Assembly: GCA_001797415.1 (NCBI GenBank)
Contig: MGPL01000141.1
Location: 1,510 to 15,018 of the forward strand
Direction: 5' to 3'
Source: Deltaproteobacteria bacterium GWA2_55_10
GTDB lineage: Bacteria > Desulfobacterota > GWC2-55-46
Length of the DNA: 13,509 bases
Below, piece by piece: positions 5,870 to 13,127 of the stretch (its first letter is position 1; each line of letters opens with the position of its first letter). Both the position numbers and the translations under genes were made by a program. Under the pieces are notes generated by a model. It was not told the origin of the DNA. It worked only from the letters and a program-made list of their open reading frames with translations, and searched no databases.

Positions 5870-7180
5870 ATGAAAAGAACAGGGCAGCTGAAGGTCCTTC
5901 TCCTGGGCGCGTCCTTCAATACCAGGAACATGGGCGTCGGCGCGCTCGCCGCAGGCTCCGTCAAATGCGTGCGGAGCGCCTTTCCCGAAGCGGAGATCGG
6001 TCTGCTGGACTACGCAAAAAAAGGCGAGTTCGTCAACTACATGCTCCAGGGCCGGGAGATCCTGATAAAGCTGGTCAATATGCGCTTTTCGAAGAAACTA
6101 TATCTCTCGAACAACATCGCCATCCTCCTGGCCGTTGCCGCAGCCGCGAGGTTAATGCCAGGCAAGCTTGGAAGGAAGCTGATCTCAGGCAACGACACGC
6201 TCAGAGAGATCGACTCCGCCTCCATCGCGGCCTCCATCGCCGGCGGGGACAGTTTCAGCTCGATATATGGGATGGGCAGGTTCTTCTATGTCGCACTCCC
6301 TCAGCTCCTCATCATCCTGATGGGCAAACCCCTGGTCCAGCTCCCGCAGACATATGGGCCGTTCACTAACGGCCTTGCAAAGGCCGTTGCCGGGTTTATT
6401 CTCGCGAATTCCGACGCAGTCTATTCACGTGACTACCAGGGCATCGAGGAGGTAAAGGAATTGATTGGCATAAAGGGCGGCAGCGATAAGGTCCGGTTCT
6501 GCCATGACGTCGCCTTTGTGCTCGACCCTGCCAGGCCAGAGGGCTACTCTGCCGAAGGCACGTCCTTTGACGGCGCAGGGGAGGCGCCGTGTACAGTGGG
6601 CTTCAACGTAAGCGGCCTCCTCTACATGGGCGGCTACAGCAGGGACAACATGTTCGGCCTCAAGGTCGACTACAAACGGCTTGTAAACGAGATAATAGAG
6701 TTCCTCATAACGAATAAACGCGCGCAGGTCGTTCTCATCCCGCACGTATTCGGCGGAGATGAACACCCGGAGAGCGACACCGAGGCCTGCCGGAAAGTCT
6801 ATGAGTCGCTCAAGAGCACGCACGGCGGCAGGCTCACGATGGTGACCGGCTCTTTTGACCAGGCCGGCATCAAGCACATAATCGGAAAATGCGACTTCTT
6901 CATAGGCTCCCGCATGCACGCCTGCATAGCAGCGCTTTCCCAGTGCATCCCGGCGGTCCCCATAGCGTACAGCAGGAAGTTCATCGGCGTCATGGAGACC
7001 ATCGGGGCGCAAGACTACGTCGCCGATCCGTGCGCCCTGGACTCAGAAGGCGTCATCCGCGTAATAGACAAGGCCTTTGAAGAAAGGGCTGCCATCTCGA
7101 AAAGGCTCAAAGACGAGATGCCGGCTGTCAAGGAAGGCGTATTGAGACTTTTCAAGACCATGAACATAGAGGCCATATAA
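5870..7180 (+). CDS. Polysaccharide pyruvyl transferase family protein
   Basis: This 436-residue protein belongs to the WcaK/CsaB-like family (PF04230), which transfers a pyruvate ketal from phosphoenolpyruvate onto a sugar of a cell-surface polymer or its lipid-linked precursor. The N-terminal glycine-rich LLLGASFNTRNMGVGAL (residues 10-26) is followed by AGGDSFSSIYGMG (about 124-136), QLPQTYGPFTN (157-167), YSRDYQG, CHDVAFVLDP and GFNVSGLLYMGGYS. In the C-terminal half VLIPHVFGG, a DFFIGSRMHACIAALSQ stretch and the PVIPIAYS-like PAVPIAYSRKF are family hallmarks, with Arg and His of SRMH the likely PEP-contacting residues. The only sensible start is ATG 5870, which has no recognisable Shine-Dalgarno sequence, unusual here. 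It is the first gene of the downstream operon, two bases ahead of the next gene. Confidence 0.9.
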   Translation: MKRTGQLKVLLLGASFNTRNMGVGALAAGSVKCVRSAFPEAEIGLLDYAKKGEFVNYMLQGREILIKLVNMRFSKKLYLSNNIAILLAVAAAARLMPGKLGRKLISGNDTLREIDSASIAASIAGGDSFSSIYGMGRFFYVALPQLLIILMGKPLVQLPQTYGPFTNGLAKAVAGFILANSDAVYSRDYQGIEEVKELIGIKGGSDKVRFCHDVAFVLDPARPEGYSAEGTSFDGAGEAPCTVGFNVSGLLYMGGYSRDNMFGLKVDYKRLVNEIIEFLITNKRAQVVLIPHVFGGDEHPESDTEACRKVYESLKSTHGGRLTMVTGSFDQAGIKHIIGKCDFFIGSRMHACIAALSQCIPAVPIAYSRKFIGVMETIGAQDYVADPCALDSEGVIRVIDKAFEERAAISKRLKDEMPAVKEGVLRLFKTMNIEAI

Positions 7181-7182
7181 AA

Positions 7183-8232
7183 ATGAGACCAAAACTGGCA
7201 TTTGTCACAAACCCGCTTGACGCGAACTTCAGGAGCTCGATAAGCATCATTACGCTCGAGCTGGCGAAGAGGCTATCCGGCGATTTCGATATTACGGTCT
7301 ACACGAGCGCGGCAAAAGGCGCTGTTGACCCGGAGGGCGTAAAGGTGCGCCGCCTCCATGTCTGGCCTGACAGGCAACTTCGCAGACTCACGGGCAGGCT
7401 CGCCCGGTTTTACGGGCTCAAAAAGCCGTTTTTCACATCGGCCCTGTACTATCCTTCATACATGTTCCAGCTCGGGCATGACATGAGAAAGCAGGGCTTT
7501 GACATCGCCCATATCCATAACTTTTCGCAGTTCGTGCCTTATATAAGATCGCTCAACAGGAATACCCGGTTCGTCCTGCACACGCACAGCGAATGGCTCT
7601 CGCAGCTGGACGGCCGCATGATGGGCGGACGGGTAGCCGCTGCGGACCTTGTGCTCTGCTGCAGCGATTTCATTACGGCAAGGACCAGACAGGGCTTCCC
7701 TGACTATGCCTCTCGCTGCCATACTCTCCATAACGGGGTCGACTACGGCCGCTTCAGCCAGGTCAGCCCGGCCAGGACCGGGTCCAGACTCATCTGCGTC
7801 GGCAGGATAACCCCGGAAAAGGGGCTCCATACCTTAATAGAGGCCTTCAACATCGTAGCGCCTAAACACCCTGACCTTGAGCTGCACTTCATAGGCCAGG
7901 AAAGGATAACCCCGAGGGAGTTCCTCGTAGACTTGAGCGAGACGGACACGGTAAGGTCGCTCGCCTCGTTCTACCCCGGAAGCTACCAGAAAAAGATAAC
8001 TGAAAGGATAGACCCGCAGCTCTCCTCGAGGGTAGTCTTTACGGGACACGTAAGCCACTCTGAGATGATGTCCCGGTATTCCGAGGCTAACATCTTCATC
8101 AACGCCTCATTCTATGAATCGTTCGGAATGCCCGTTGCCGAGGCAATGGCCTGCGGGCTGCCCGTGATAGCCACAAGGGTCGGAGGCGTGCCGGAGATCG
8201 TCGAAGACGGAAGATCAGGCCTGCTCATATAG
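7183..8232 (+). CDS. Glycosyltransferase family 4, interrupted by an in-frame TAG
   Basis: This is a GT4 enzyme read up to a premature TAG at 8230-8232 (349 residues); the same frame continues as recognisable GT4 sequence to 8400, for an expected length of about 405. The N-terminal half has AFVTNPLDANF (6-16), DIAHIHNFSQF (107-117) and LHTHSEWLS (132-140). The donor half opens at LICVGRITPEKGLHTLIEAF (203-222) and carries the diagnostic ESFGMPVAEAMACGLPVIA (312-330), with Glu312 and Glu320 forming EX7E, then TRVGGVPEIVEDGRSGLLI. All catalytic motifs precede the stop, but the C-terminal helices that close the two domains are lost, so the short product is probably unstable or inactive. AGAGG at 7168-7172 precedes the ATG by 10 bases. 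The gene begins two bases after the pyruvyl transferase stop. Confidence 0.88.
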   Translation: MRPKLAFVTNPLDANFRSSISIITLELAKRLSGDFDITVYTSAAKGAVDPEGVKVRRLHVWPDRQLRRLTGRLARFYGLKKPFFTSALYYPSYMFQLGHDMRKQGFDIAHIHNFSQFVPYIRSLNRNTRFVLHTHSEWLSQLDGRMMGGRVAAADLVLCCSDFITARTRQGFPDYASRCHTLHNGVDYGRFSQVSPARTGSRLICVGRITPEKGLHTLIEAFNIVAPKHPDLELHFIGQERITPREFLVDLSETDTVRSLASFYPGSYQKKITERIDPQLSSRVVFTGHVSHSEMMSRYSEANIFINASFYESFGMPVAEAMACGLPVIATRVGGVPEIVEDGRSGLLI

Positions 8233-8400
8233 CCCGGTGACGCAAGATCCCTCGCCAAGTCTATCGAGCTGCTTCTAATGGACAGGAAGCTCTGCGAGAG
8301 CTTCTCTGAAGAGGGTCGCGAGCGTGTAAGGGACCATTTCAGCTGGGATGGAATATCGGAGACCCTGGCAAGCTATTACAGGGAGATAACCGTCCGCTGA
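8233..8400 (+). pseudogene. C-terminal remainder of the interrupted GT4 gene, after the amber codon
   Basis: In the same frame after TAG 8230-8232, 55 codons encode PGDARSLAKSIELLL and then a typical GT4 C-terminal helix pair ending HFSWDGISETLASYYREI, closing at TGA 8398-8400. In intact family members the sequence runs GLLI-X-PGD, with X often Glu, Pro, Lys or Arg, so the stop replaces a single variable residue; GAG, AAG or CAG to TAG needs one base change. No frameshift is involved. There is no ribosome binding site for separate translation. It is a recent nonsense mutation, a sequencing or assembly error, or, less likely, a read-through codon. Confidence 0.85.
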
Positions 8401-8409
8401 GAGCGGGCG
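8391..8409 (+). other. Small hairpin at the GT4/flippase junction
   Basis: CGTCCGCT (8391-8398) can pair with AGCGGGCG (8402-8409), eight pairs with one G-T wobble and a three-base loop. It contains the original TGA of the interrupted glycosyltransferase and ends seven bases before the flippase ATG. Ribosomes finishing the upstream gene would melt it. Confidence 0.35.
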
Positions 8410-8416
8410 ACTCCTG

Positions 8417-9871
8417 ATGGCACAATCAGATCTCAAGAACAAGATCATAAGCGGCAGCTTCTGGACCGTCTTCTCCAACATAGCCTCGCAGCTTGTGACC
8501 TTTACGGTAACGATTGTACTCGCAAGGCTTCTTACCCCGGGGGACTTCGGCGTTGTCGCTATATCATCCGTCTTCGTGGGCGTCATCATCCTCTTCCAGG
8601 ACCTGGGGATGGGCGCGGCGATCATACAGAGGCAGCATATCGATGACGACTACCTTTCGACCTCCTTCACCGTAAGCCTGCTCGCCGGCGTCCTGCTTGC
8701 CGCCCTGCTCGCCCTATCATCATCGTTCATAGCGGATTTCTACAATGAGCGGATACTGCGGGACATCTTGCTCGTATCGTCATTGGGATTTATATTAAGC
8801 CCGTTTACCTCAATCCATACGACGCTGCTTTCAAAGCGGCTTGAGTTCAAGAAGCTTTCTCTCATAAACTTCGGCAATCACGCCCTCTCCGGGCTCATCT
8901 CCGTCGTCCTCGCGTTCATGGGATACGGAGTCTGGAGCATGGTGCTCGGGAAGATACTCTCTCAGCCGGTAGTCATCCCGGTAGTCTGGTCCATAGTCAG
9001 ATGGACGCCGAAGCCCAGGATAGTCAAAAGGTGCTTTTTCGACCTCTTCGGCTACAGCTCAAACCTGCTCGGCTTCAATCTCTTGAACTTTTTCGCAAGG
9101 AACCTCGACAATCTCATAATAGGCAAATACCTCGGCACGCAGCCGCTCGGCTATTATTCAGTTGCTTATAACCTGATGCTCAAACCGCTCCAGCTCATAT
9201 CATGGTCCATGGGCAAGGTCCTCTTCCCTGTATTCTCGACGATTCAGAACGACCTGGAGAGGACACGGGCAGTCTACCTCAAGGTACTGAGGTCCATCTC
9301 CCTCGTAACCTTTCCCATGATGACAGGCCTGTTCATGGTTGCGGAAGAGTTCATCCTCTCGGTCTACGGTACAAGGTGGGAGCCGGCCATACTCCCCTTG
9401 AAGCTCCTCTGCATAGTAGGCGCAGTACAGTCCATAGGAACGGTCGGCGGCATAATCTTCAATTCACAGGGCAGGCCCGACCTAACGCTCAAGATAGGGA
9501 TATTCTCGTCGTCGCTGATCGTTGTCGCCTTCATAACAGGGATCAACTGGGGGCTCCTCGGCCTCATATACGCCTACATAGCTGTCACGGTCCCAGTATT
9601 CCTCACAGGCCAATACTTTGCGAACAGGCTCATCGGAATAAGGATGCTCGCCATATTCAAGTCGCTCGCGCCCTCTGCCGCGTGCTCGGCGGTCATGGTC
9701 GCCGCTCTTGCGGGCTCGAAGTGGATGTGGACCTCGCTAAGCCTGGATATCGAATACGTCCTCATCGCCCTTATAATGACGGGCATTGCCACATACCTCG
9801 TATTCGCCTCAAGGGTCTTGAAGGTCCCCGAGATAAACGAAGCGCTAAAGCTCGTAAGAAGGAAGGTCTGA
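8417..9871 (+). CDS. MOP-superfamily polysaccharide flippase (Wzx/TuaB-like)
   Basis: This 484-residue integral membrane protein should flip lipid-linked oligosaccharide from the cytoplasmic to the periplasmic face. The N-terminus (KIISGSFWTVFSNIASQLVT) and the following LARLLTPGDFGVVA and FQDLGMGAAIIQR segments are characteristic of the PST/Polysacc_synt group of the MOP superfamily. Alternating hydrophobic segments across the length suggest 12 to 14 transmembrane helices. The central FGYSSNLLGFNLLNFFARNLDNLIIGKYLG-type repeat of the N-terminal pattern reflects the internal two-lobe duplication, and YYSVAYNLMLKPLQLIS follows. Length is normal. The ribosome binding site is weak, and a small hairpin at 8391-8409 lies just upstream, so translation may depend on coupling to the preceding, now interrupted, gene. 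The stop touches the next gene's TTG start. Confidence 0.92.
   Translation: MAQSDLKNKIISGSFWTVFSNIASQLVTFTVTIVLARLLTPGDFGVVAISSVFVGVIILFQDLGMGAAIIQRQHIDDDYLSTSFTVSLLAGVLLAALLALSSSFIADFYNERILRDILLVSSLGFILSPFTSIHTTLLSKRLEFKKLSLINFGNHALSGLISVVLAFMGYGVWSMVLGKILSQPVVIPVVWSIVRWTPKPRIVKRCFFDLFGYSSNLLGFNLLNFFARNLDNLIIGKYLGTQPLGYYSVAYNLMLKPLQLISWSMGKVLFPVFSTIQNDLERTRAVYLKVLRSISLVTFPMMTGLFMVAEEFILSVYGTRWEPAILPLKLLCIVGAVQSIGTVGGIIFNSQGRPDLTLKIGIFSSSLIVVAFITGINWGLLGLIYAYIAVTVPVFLTGQYFANRLIGIRMLAIFKSLAPSAACSAVMVAALAGSKWMWTSLSLDIEYVLIALIMTGIATYLVFASRVLKVPEINEALKLVRRKV
9861..9866 (+). promoter_or_regulatory. Ribosome binding site supporting a TTG start
   Basis: GGAAGG lies inside the end of the flippase gene, five bases before TTG 9872. 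It supports TTG as the start of the GT2 gene over the in-frame ATG at 9890, which has no such site and would remove the first beta strand. Confidence 0.65.
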
Positions 9872-10708
9872 TTGAAGATAAAGATATTGATGATAACCCA
9901 TAACAGGCCGGCCTATACCAGGCTCTCTCTGGGAAGGCTCTGCGAGACAGCGCCGTCCAATGCCAAAATCACCGTATGGGACAATGGCTCAGCGGATGAT
10001 ACGCGCCGCGTCCTGAAGGAATTCGAGGGTCACCCTGCGGTCGAGGGCATTGTCTACAACCCTGCCAATGACAAGCTCCGGGGGCCTACGAACTGGTTTT
10101 GGAATAATTCCAAAGATGCCGACCTGCTGAGCAAGGTGGACGACGACTGCCTGATGCCTGCCAAATGGGTCGAGAAGCTGGAGAAGGCTCACAACGACAT
10201 ACCTGATGCCGGACTCCTCGGATGCTGGAGGTTTCCGCCGGAGGACTTCGATCTCCGGAACGCCAGCCGCAAGATACATTCCTTCGGACCCCATATGGTC
10301 CTGAGGAACTGCTGGGTCGAAGGCTCCGGCTATCTGATGAAACGCAAGGTCATTGACGATATCGGTCCTTTAAAGCGCGGTGAGACCTTCACCACCTGGT
10401 GCCTCCGTGCCGCCGCGAAGGGCTATATCCTTGGCTGGTATTATCCCTTCCTCTACCAGGAGCACATGGACGACCCGCGCGCAGAGCATACCGGCATAAG
10501 GACCGACGAAGACCTCAAGAGGCTCCTGCCGCTCTCAGCCGCCCAATACGGGACGACGACAAAGGAAGACTGGGTGAAGAGGATAAGGAGGACCGCCGGA
10601 CGGCTTCAGGAGTATTCGCTCGACCCGTATGACTTCATCGGCATCAGGGCCAGGCTAAAGAGAAAACTTTACCAGGCCGTGGGCCGCGATTACTTCCCCA
10701 AGGCATGA
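9872..10708 (+). CDS. Glycosyltransferase family 2
   Basis: This 278-residue GT-A-fold enzyme likely adds a side or backbone sugar to the repeat unit. MKIKILMITHNRPAYTRLSL is the first strand and nucleotide-binding loop, WDNGSADDT (36-44) is the second nucleotide contact, and LLSKVDDDCLMP (85-96) contains Asp90-Asp91-Asp92 for metal and sugar-nucleotide binding. A later segment, GSGYLMKRKVIDDIGPLK, followed by TTWCLRAAAKGY, matches the acceptor half of the fold. It has no membrane segment. Translation starts at TTG 9872, directly after the TGA of the flippase gene, so the two are tightly coupled. The donor sugar is unknown. Confidence 0.87.
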   Translation: MKIKILMITHNRPAYTRLSLGRLCETAPSNAKITVWDNGSADDTRRVLKEFEGHPAVEGIVYNPANDKLRGPTNWFWNNSKDADLLSKVDDDCLMPAKWVEKLEKAHNDIPDAGLLGCWRFPPEDFDLRNASRKIHSFGPHMVLRNCWVEGSGYLMKRKVIDDIGPLKRGETFTTWCLRAAAKGYILGWYYPFLYQEHMDDPRAEHTGIRTDEDLKRLLPLSAAQYGTTTKEDWVKRIRRTAGRLQEYSLDPYDFIGIRARLKRKLYQAVGRDYFPKA

Positions 10709-10727
10709 CAGGAAATACTCTCCACTG

Positions 10728-11975
10728 ATGCGCTTCAGAAATGTAGCGGATATCGCCTCCTGGCGGCTGTGCCTTGGCTGCGGCGCATGCGCATGGGCCT
10801 GCACGGAAGGCAAGGTAAAGCTCGTTGATATCATCCACGACGGCATAAGGCCGCGCGTGAACGGCGATTGCTCCGGCTGCTCGGATTGCGTAAGCGTCTG
10901 CCCCGGTATTGAGACCTCGCACGGACCATTTCCCCCGGAAAGCATAAAACAGCTCCGCAAGGGCTGGGGGCCGGTGCTGGACGTATGGGAGGGCCACGCC
11001 GTCGACCCGGAACTCCGGTACAGAGGCTCGTCAGGAGGCGCTGCCACTGCCCTGGCCCTGTACTGCCTGCAAAGACTCGGCGCGTCCGGCGTGCTCCACA
11101 GCGGCGCGCGGGATGATGAGCCCTGGAGGAACAGGACATTGTTCAGCACGACAGCGGAAGAGGTCCTGGCCAGGTCCGGGTCGAGATACTCGCCTGCTTC
11201 GCCTTGCGAAGGCTTCGGCCTCCTGGAAAAAGCGCCCTCCCCCGGCGTATTCATTGGCAAGCCCTGCGACATCGCGGCCCTCAAAAAAGCGCAGGCTAAA
11301 AACAAGTCTCTAAAATCAAATACGGCTCTTTCGATATCGATCTTTTGCGCCGGCACGCCTTCTACGCTCGGCACGATCGAGCTCCTCAATAAATTCAACA
11401 TATCCGCCGGTGATCTCAAATACCTTCGCTACCGGGGCATGGGCTGGCCGGGCATGTGGACAGCCGGGCTCAAGGACAGGGGCGAATTCAGGCTCACCTA
11501 CAAGGAGGCCTGGGGCTTTCTGCAGAAGTACAGGCCGCTCAGGTGCCATCTCTGCCCGGACGGGACAGGAGAGTTCGCAGACGTATCATGCGGCGACCCC
11601 TGGTACAGGGAGATCTCGAAGGATGAACCTGGGCTCTCGCTCATCATAGCGAGAACGCCTGAGGGACAACGGGCAATAGAAGCTGCCGCAAGGGACGGCT
11701 ATCTCAAGATCTGGAAGATAGACCCGGGGCTCCTGAAGGCGTCCCAGGAGAACCTGCTCAAAAAAAGGAGCGCGATCTGGGGCCGCCTGGCGGCCATGAG
11801 GCTTCTCGGCGCTCCCCTGCCGAAGCTTAGCGGCTTCAGCCTGCTGCGCAACTGGCTGGGGCTTTCAATGTCAGAGAAGGCAAAGTCGCTCGGAGGGACC
11901 GCCAGAAGGGTCATAACGCGCAAGTATTACAGCAGGATGCGGCGCATGATATCCATCGAAGGCGCAAACAGATGA
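10728..11975 (+). CDS. FrhB-like protein with N-terminal double [4Fe-4S] ferredoxin domain
   Basis: This 415-residue protein belongs to the coenzyme F420 hydrogenase/dehydrogenase beta-subunit family (PF04422/PF04432). The N-terminus has two cluster motifs, Cys15-x2-Cys18-x2-Cys21-x3-Cys25 and Cys48-x2-Cys51-x2-Cys54-x3-Cys58-Pro, each fit for a [4Fe-4S] cluster. The FrhB core has YRGSSGGAATALALYCL, VFIGKPCDIAAL, SIFCAGTPSTLGT and RYRGMGWPGMW, then CHLC (Cys273, Cys276) and SCGDPWY (Cys288), typical cofactor and cluster residues. Family members are flavoproteins moving electrons between ferredoxin-like clusters and F420 or another acceptor. Homologues occur in bacterial polysaccharide loci, often near pyruvyl transferases, where their reaction is unsettled. 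The start lacks a close ribosome binding site; an AGGA lies 14 bases upstream. It is followed 25 bases later by a radical SAM gene. Confidence 0.88.
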   Translation: MRFRNVADIASWRLCLGCGACAWACTEGKVKLVDIIHDGIRPRVNGDCSGCSDCVSVCPGIETSHGPFPPESIKQLRKGWGPVLDVWEGHAVDPELRYRGSSGGAATALALYCLQRLGASGVLHSGARDDEPWRNRTLFSTTAEEVLARSGSRYSPASPCEGFGLLEKAPSPGVFIGKPCDIAALKKAQAKNKSLKSNTALSISIFCAGTPSTLGTIELLNKFNISAGDLKYLRYRGMGWPGMWTAGLKDRGEFRLTYKEAWGFLQKYRPLRCHLCPDGTGEFADVSCGDPWYREISKDEPGLSLIIARTPEGQRAIEAAARDGYLKIWKIDPGLLKASQENLLKKRSAIWGRLAAMRLLGAPLPKLSGFSLLRNWLGLSMSEKAKSLGGTARRVITRKYYSRMRRMISIEGANR

Positions 11976-12000
11976 AAATTCAATCGACTGAGAGGTATAA

Positions 12001-13125
12001 ATGAAAACCGAGATATTATTCAAGACGCCGCTTACGCAGGAACAGCAGGCCAACAGCGACCTTAACCTGAGCGAATTCCATGAAGGCAGGCCTATCCTCA
12101 ATTCCGCGCCGAGAAGGATCGTCTTCGAGCTCACCAACAGGTGCAACTTCAACTGCATCATGTGCGGGCGCGAGGCCGTCAACTTCAAAACGAACGACCT
12201 CTCCTTCGAAATGCTCAAGGCGTGCGAGCCGTTCTTTACGAAGACGGAGGAGATAACGCTTCACGGCTGGGGCGAAGGCACGCTCCACCCGAAGCTCGGG
12301 GCCATACTCGAATACCTGAACACCTTCCCGAAGCTCAGGAAGTACTTCGTGACCAACGGAAGCACTCTTCCGAAGATAATGGAGCATGTATTCGCCCACC
12401 ATGTCGACCTGATAGCCGTCTCGCTCGACGGGGCTACGCCTGAGACGAACAACTACATCAGAAAAGGCGGTAACTTCGTCCGCGAGGTCGCGAATGTCAA
12501 AAGGCTCATGGCGGAAAAAGCGGCGCGCGGCCTCGATTACCCGTATGTAAACTTCGTATTCACTGCCATGGCGAGGAACATCCACGAACTGCCCGCGATG
12601 GTAGAGCTGACAAGAGAGACAGGCGTAGCCGAGCTCAAAGTCGTCTATCTCACGATTTTCGAGCACGCGCTGGCGCAGGAATCGATCCTGGACAAGCAGG
12701 ACATTGTCAGAAGATATTTCCGGGAGGCGGCGGATCTCGCCCAAAAATACGGGATAAAGCTCAAGCTCCCGGAAATCCAGGGAGAAGGAGATGCGGGCGA
12801 AGCCAGGCACAAGCCGTGCGCCTTCCCGTGGAGGGACCTCTACATCGGAAGCGACTGCTTTGTCAGGCCGTGCCAGTCTTCGGCTGACAAGCTCTTCGAC
12901 ATCAGGAGCTATGCCTCGCCTGCCGAAGCTTGGAACTCACCCGAGATGCAGGCCATGCGCCAGAGCGTAAACTCCGACGGGCTTATGCCCGCCGGATGCT
13001 CGAACTGCTACCACAGCTCTTGCGCCAACTGGAACCTCGCGTCGAGCTTCGTGCAGCTCGGCAAAGAATTCGCCCCGCAGTGGAACCCGAGGGAATCGGT
13101 TGAGAAATCCGTCAAAGGAGCGTGA
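12001..13125 (+). CDS. Radical SAM protein with SPASM-like auxiliary cluster domain
   Basis: This 374-residue protein carries FELTNRCNFNCIMCGR, with Cys48-x3-Cys52-x2-Cys55 to bind the [4Fe-4S] cluster that cleaves S-adenosylmethionine. GWGEGTLHP is the GGEP-equivalent motif and SLDGATPETNNYIRKGG is typical of the PqqE/MoaA-like barrel. The C-terminus has six more cysteines (273, 286, 291, 333, 336, 341) in a SPASM-type pattern, C-x12-C-x4-C and C-x2-C-x4-C, indicating one or two auxiliary clusters. SPASM enzymes modify peptides, but several act on sugars and other small molecules. Here no precursor peptide gene is visible, so a sugar or glycan-linked substrate is more likely. A GAGAGG sits about six bases before the ATG. 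The gene follows the FrhB-like gene and precedes rfbF by two bases. The exact reaction is unknown. Confidence 0.9.
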   Translation: MKTEILFKTPLTQEQQANSDLNLSEFHEGRPILNSAPRRIVFELTNRCNFNCIMCGREAVNFKTNDLSFEMLKACEPFFTKTEEITLHGWGEGTLHPKLGAILEYLNTFPKLRKYFVTNGSTLPKIMEHVFAHHVDLIAVSLDGATPETNNYIRKGGNFVREVANVKRLMAEKAARGLDYPYVNFVFTAMARNIHELPAMVELTRETGVAELKVVYLTIFEHALAQESILDKQDIVRRYFREAADLAQKYGIKLKLPEIQGEGDAGEARHKPCAFPWRDLYIGSDCFVRPCQSSADKLFDIRSYASPAEAWNSPEMQAMRQSVNSDGLMPAGCSNCYHSSCANWNLASSFVQLGKEFAPQWNPRESVEKSVKGA

Positions 13126-13127
13126 AT

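Noticed and set aside
5719..6369. 216-residue + frame crossing the element and the start of the pyruvyl transferase gene
   Set aside because: Its translation becomes low-complexity and Arg-rich where it overlaps the real gene, so it is a shadow.
8230..8232. TAG read as pyrrolysine or a reassigned sense codon
   Set aside because: TAG ends the asparagine synthase and beta-helix genes, and the site is a variable loop of a glycosyltransferase, not a known pyrrolysine context; mutation or sequence error is simpler.
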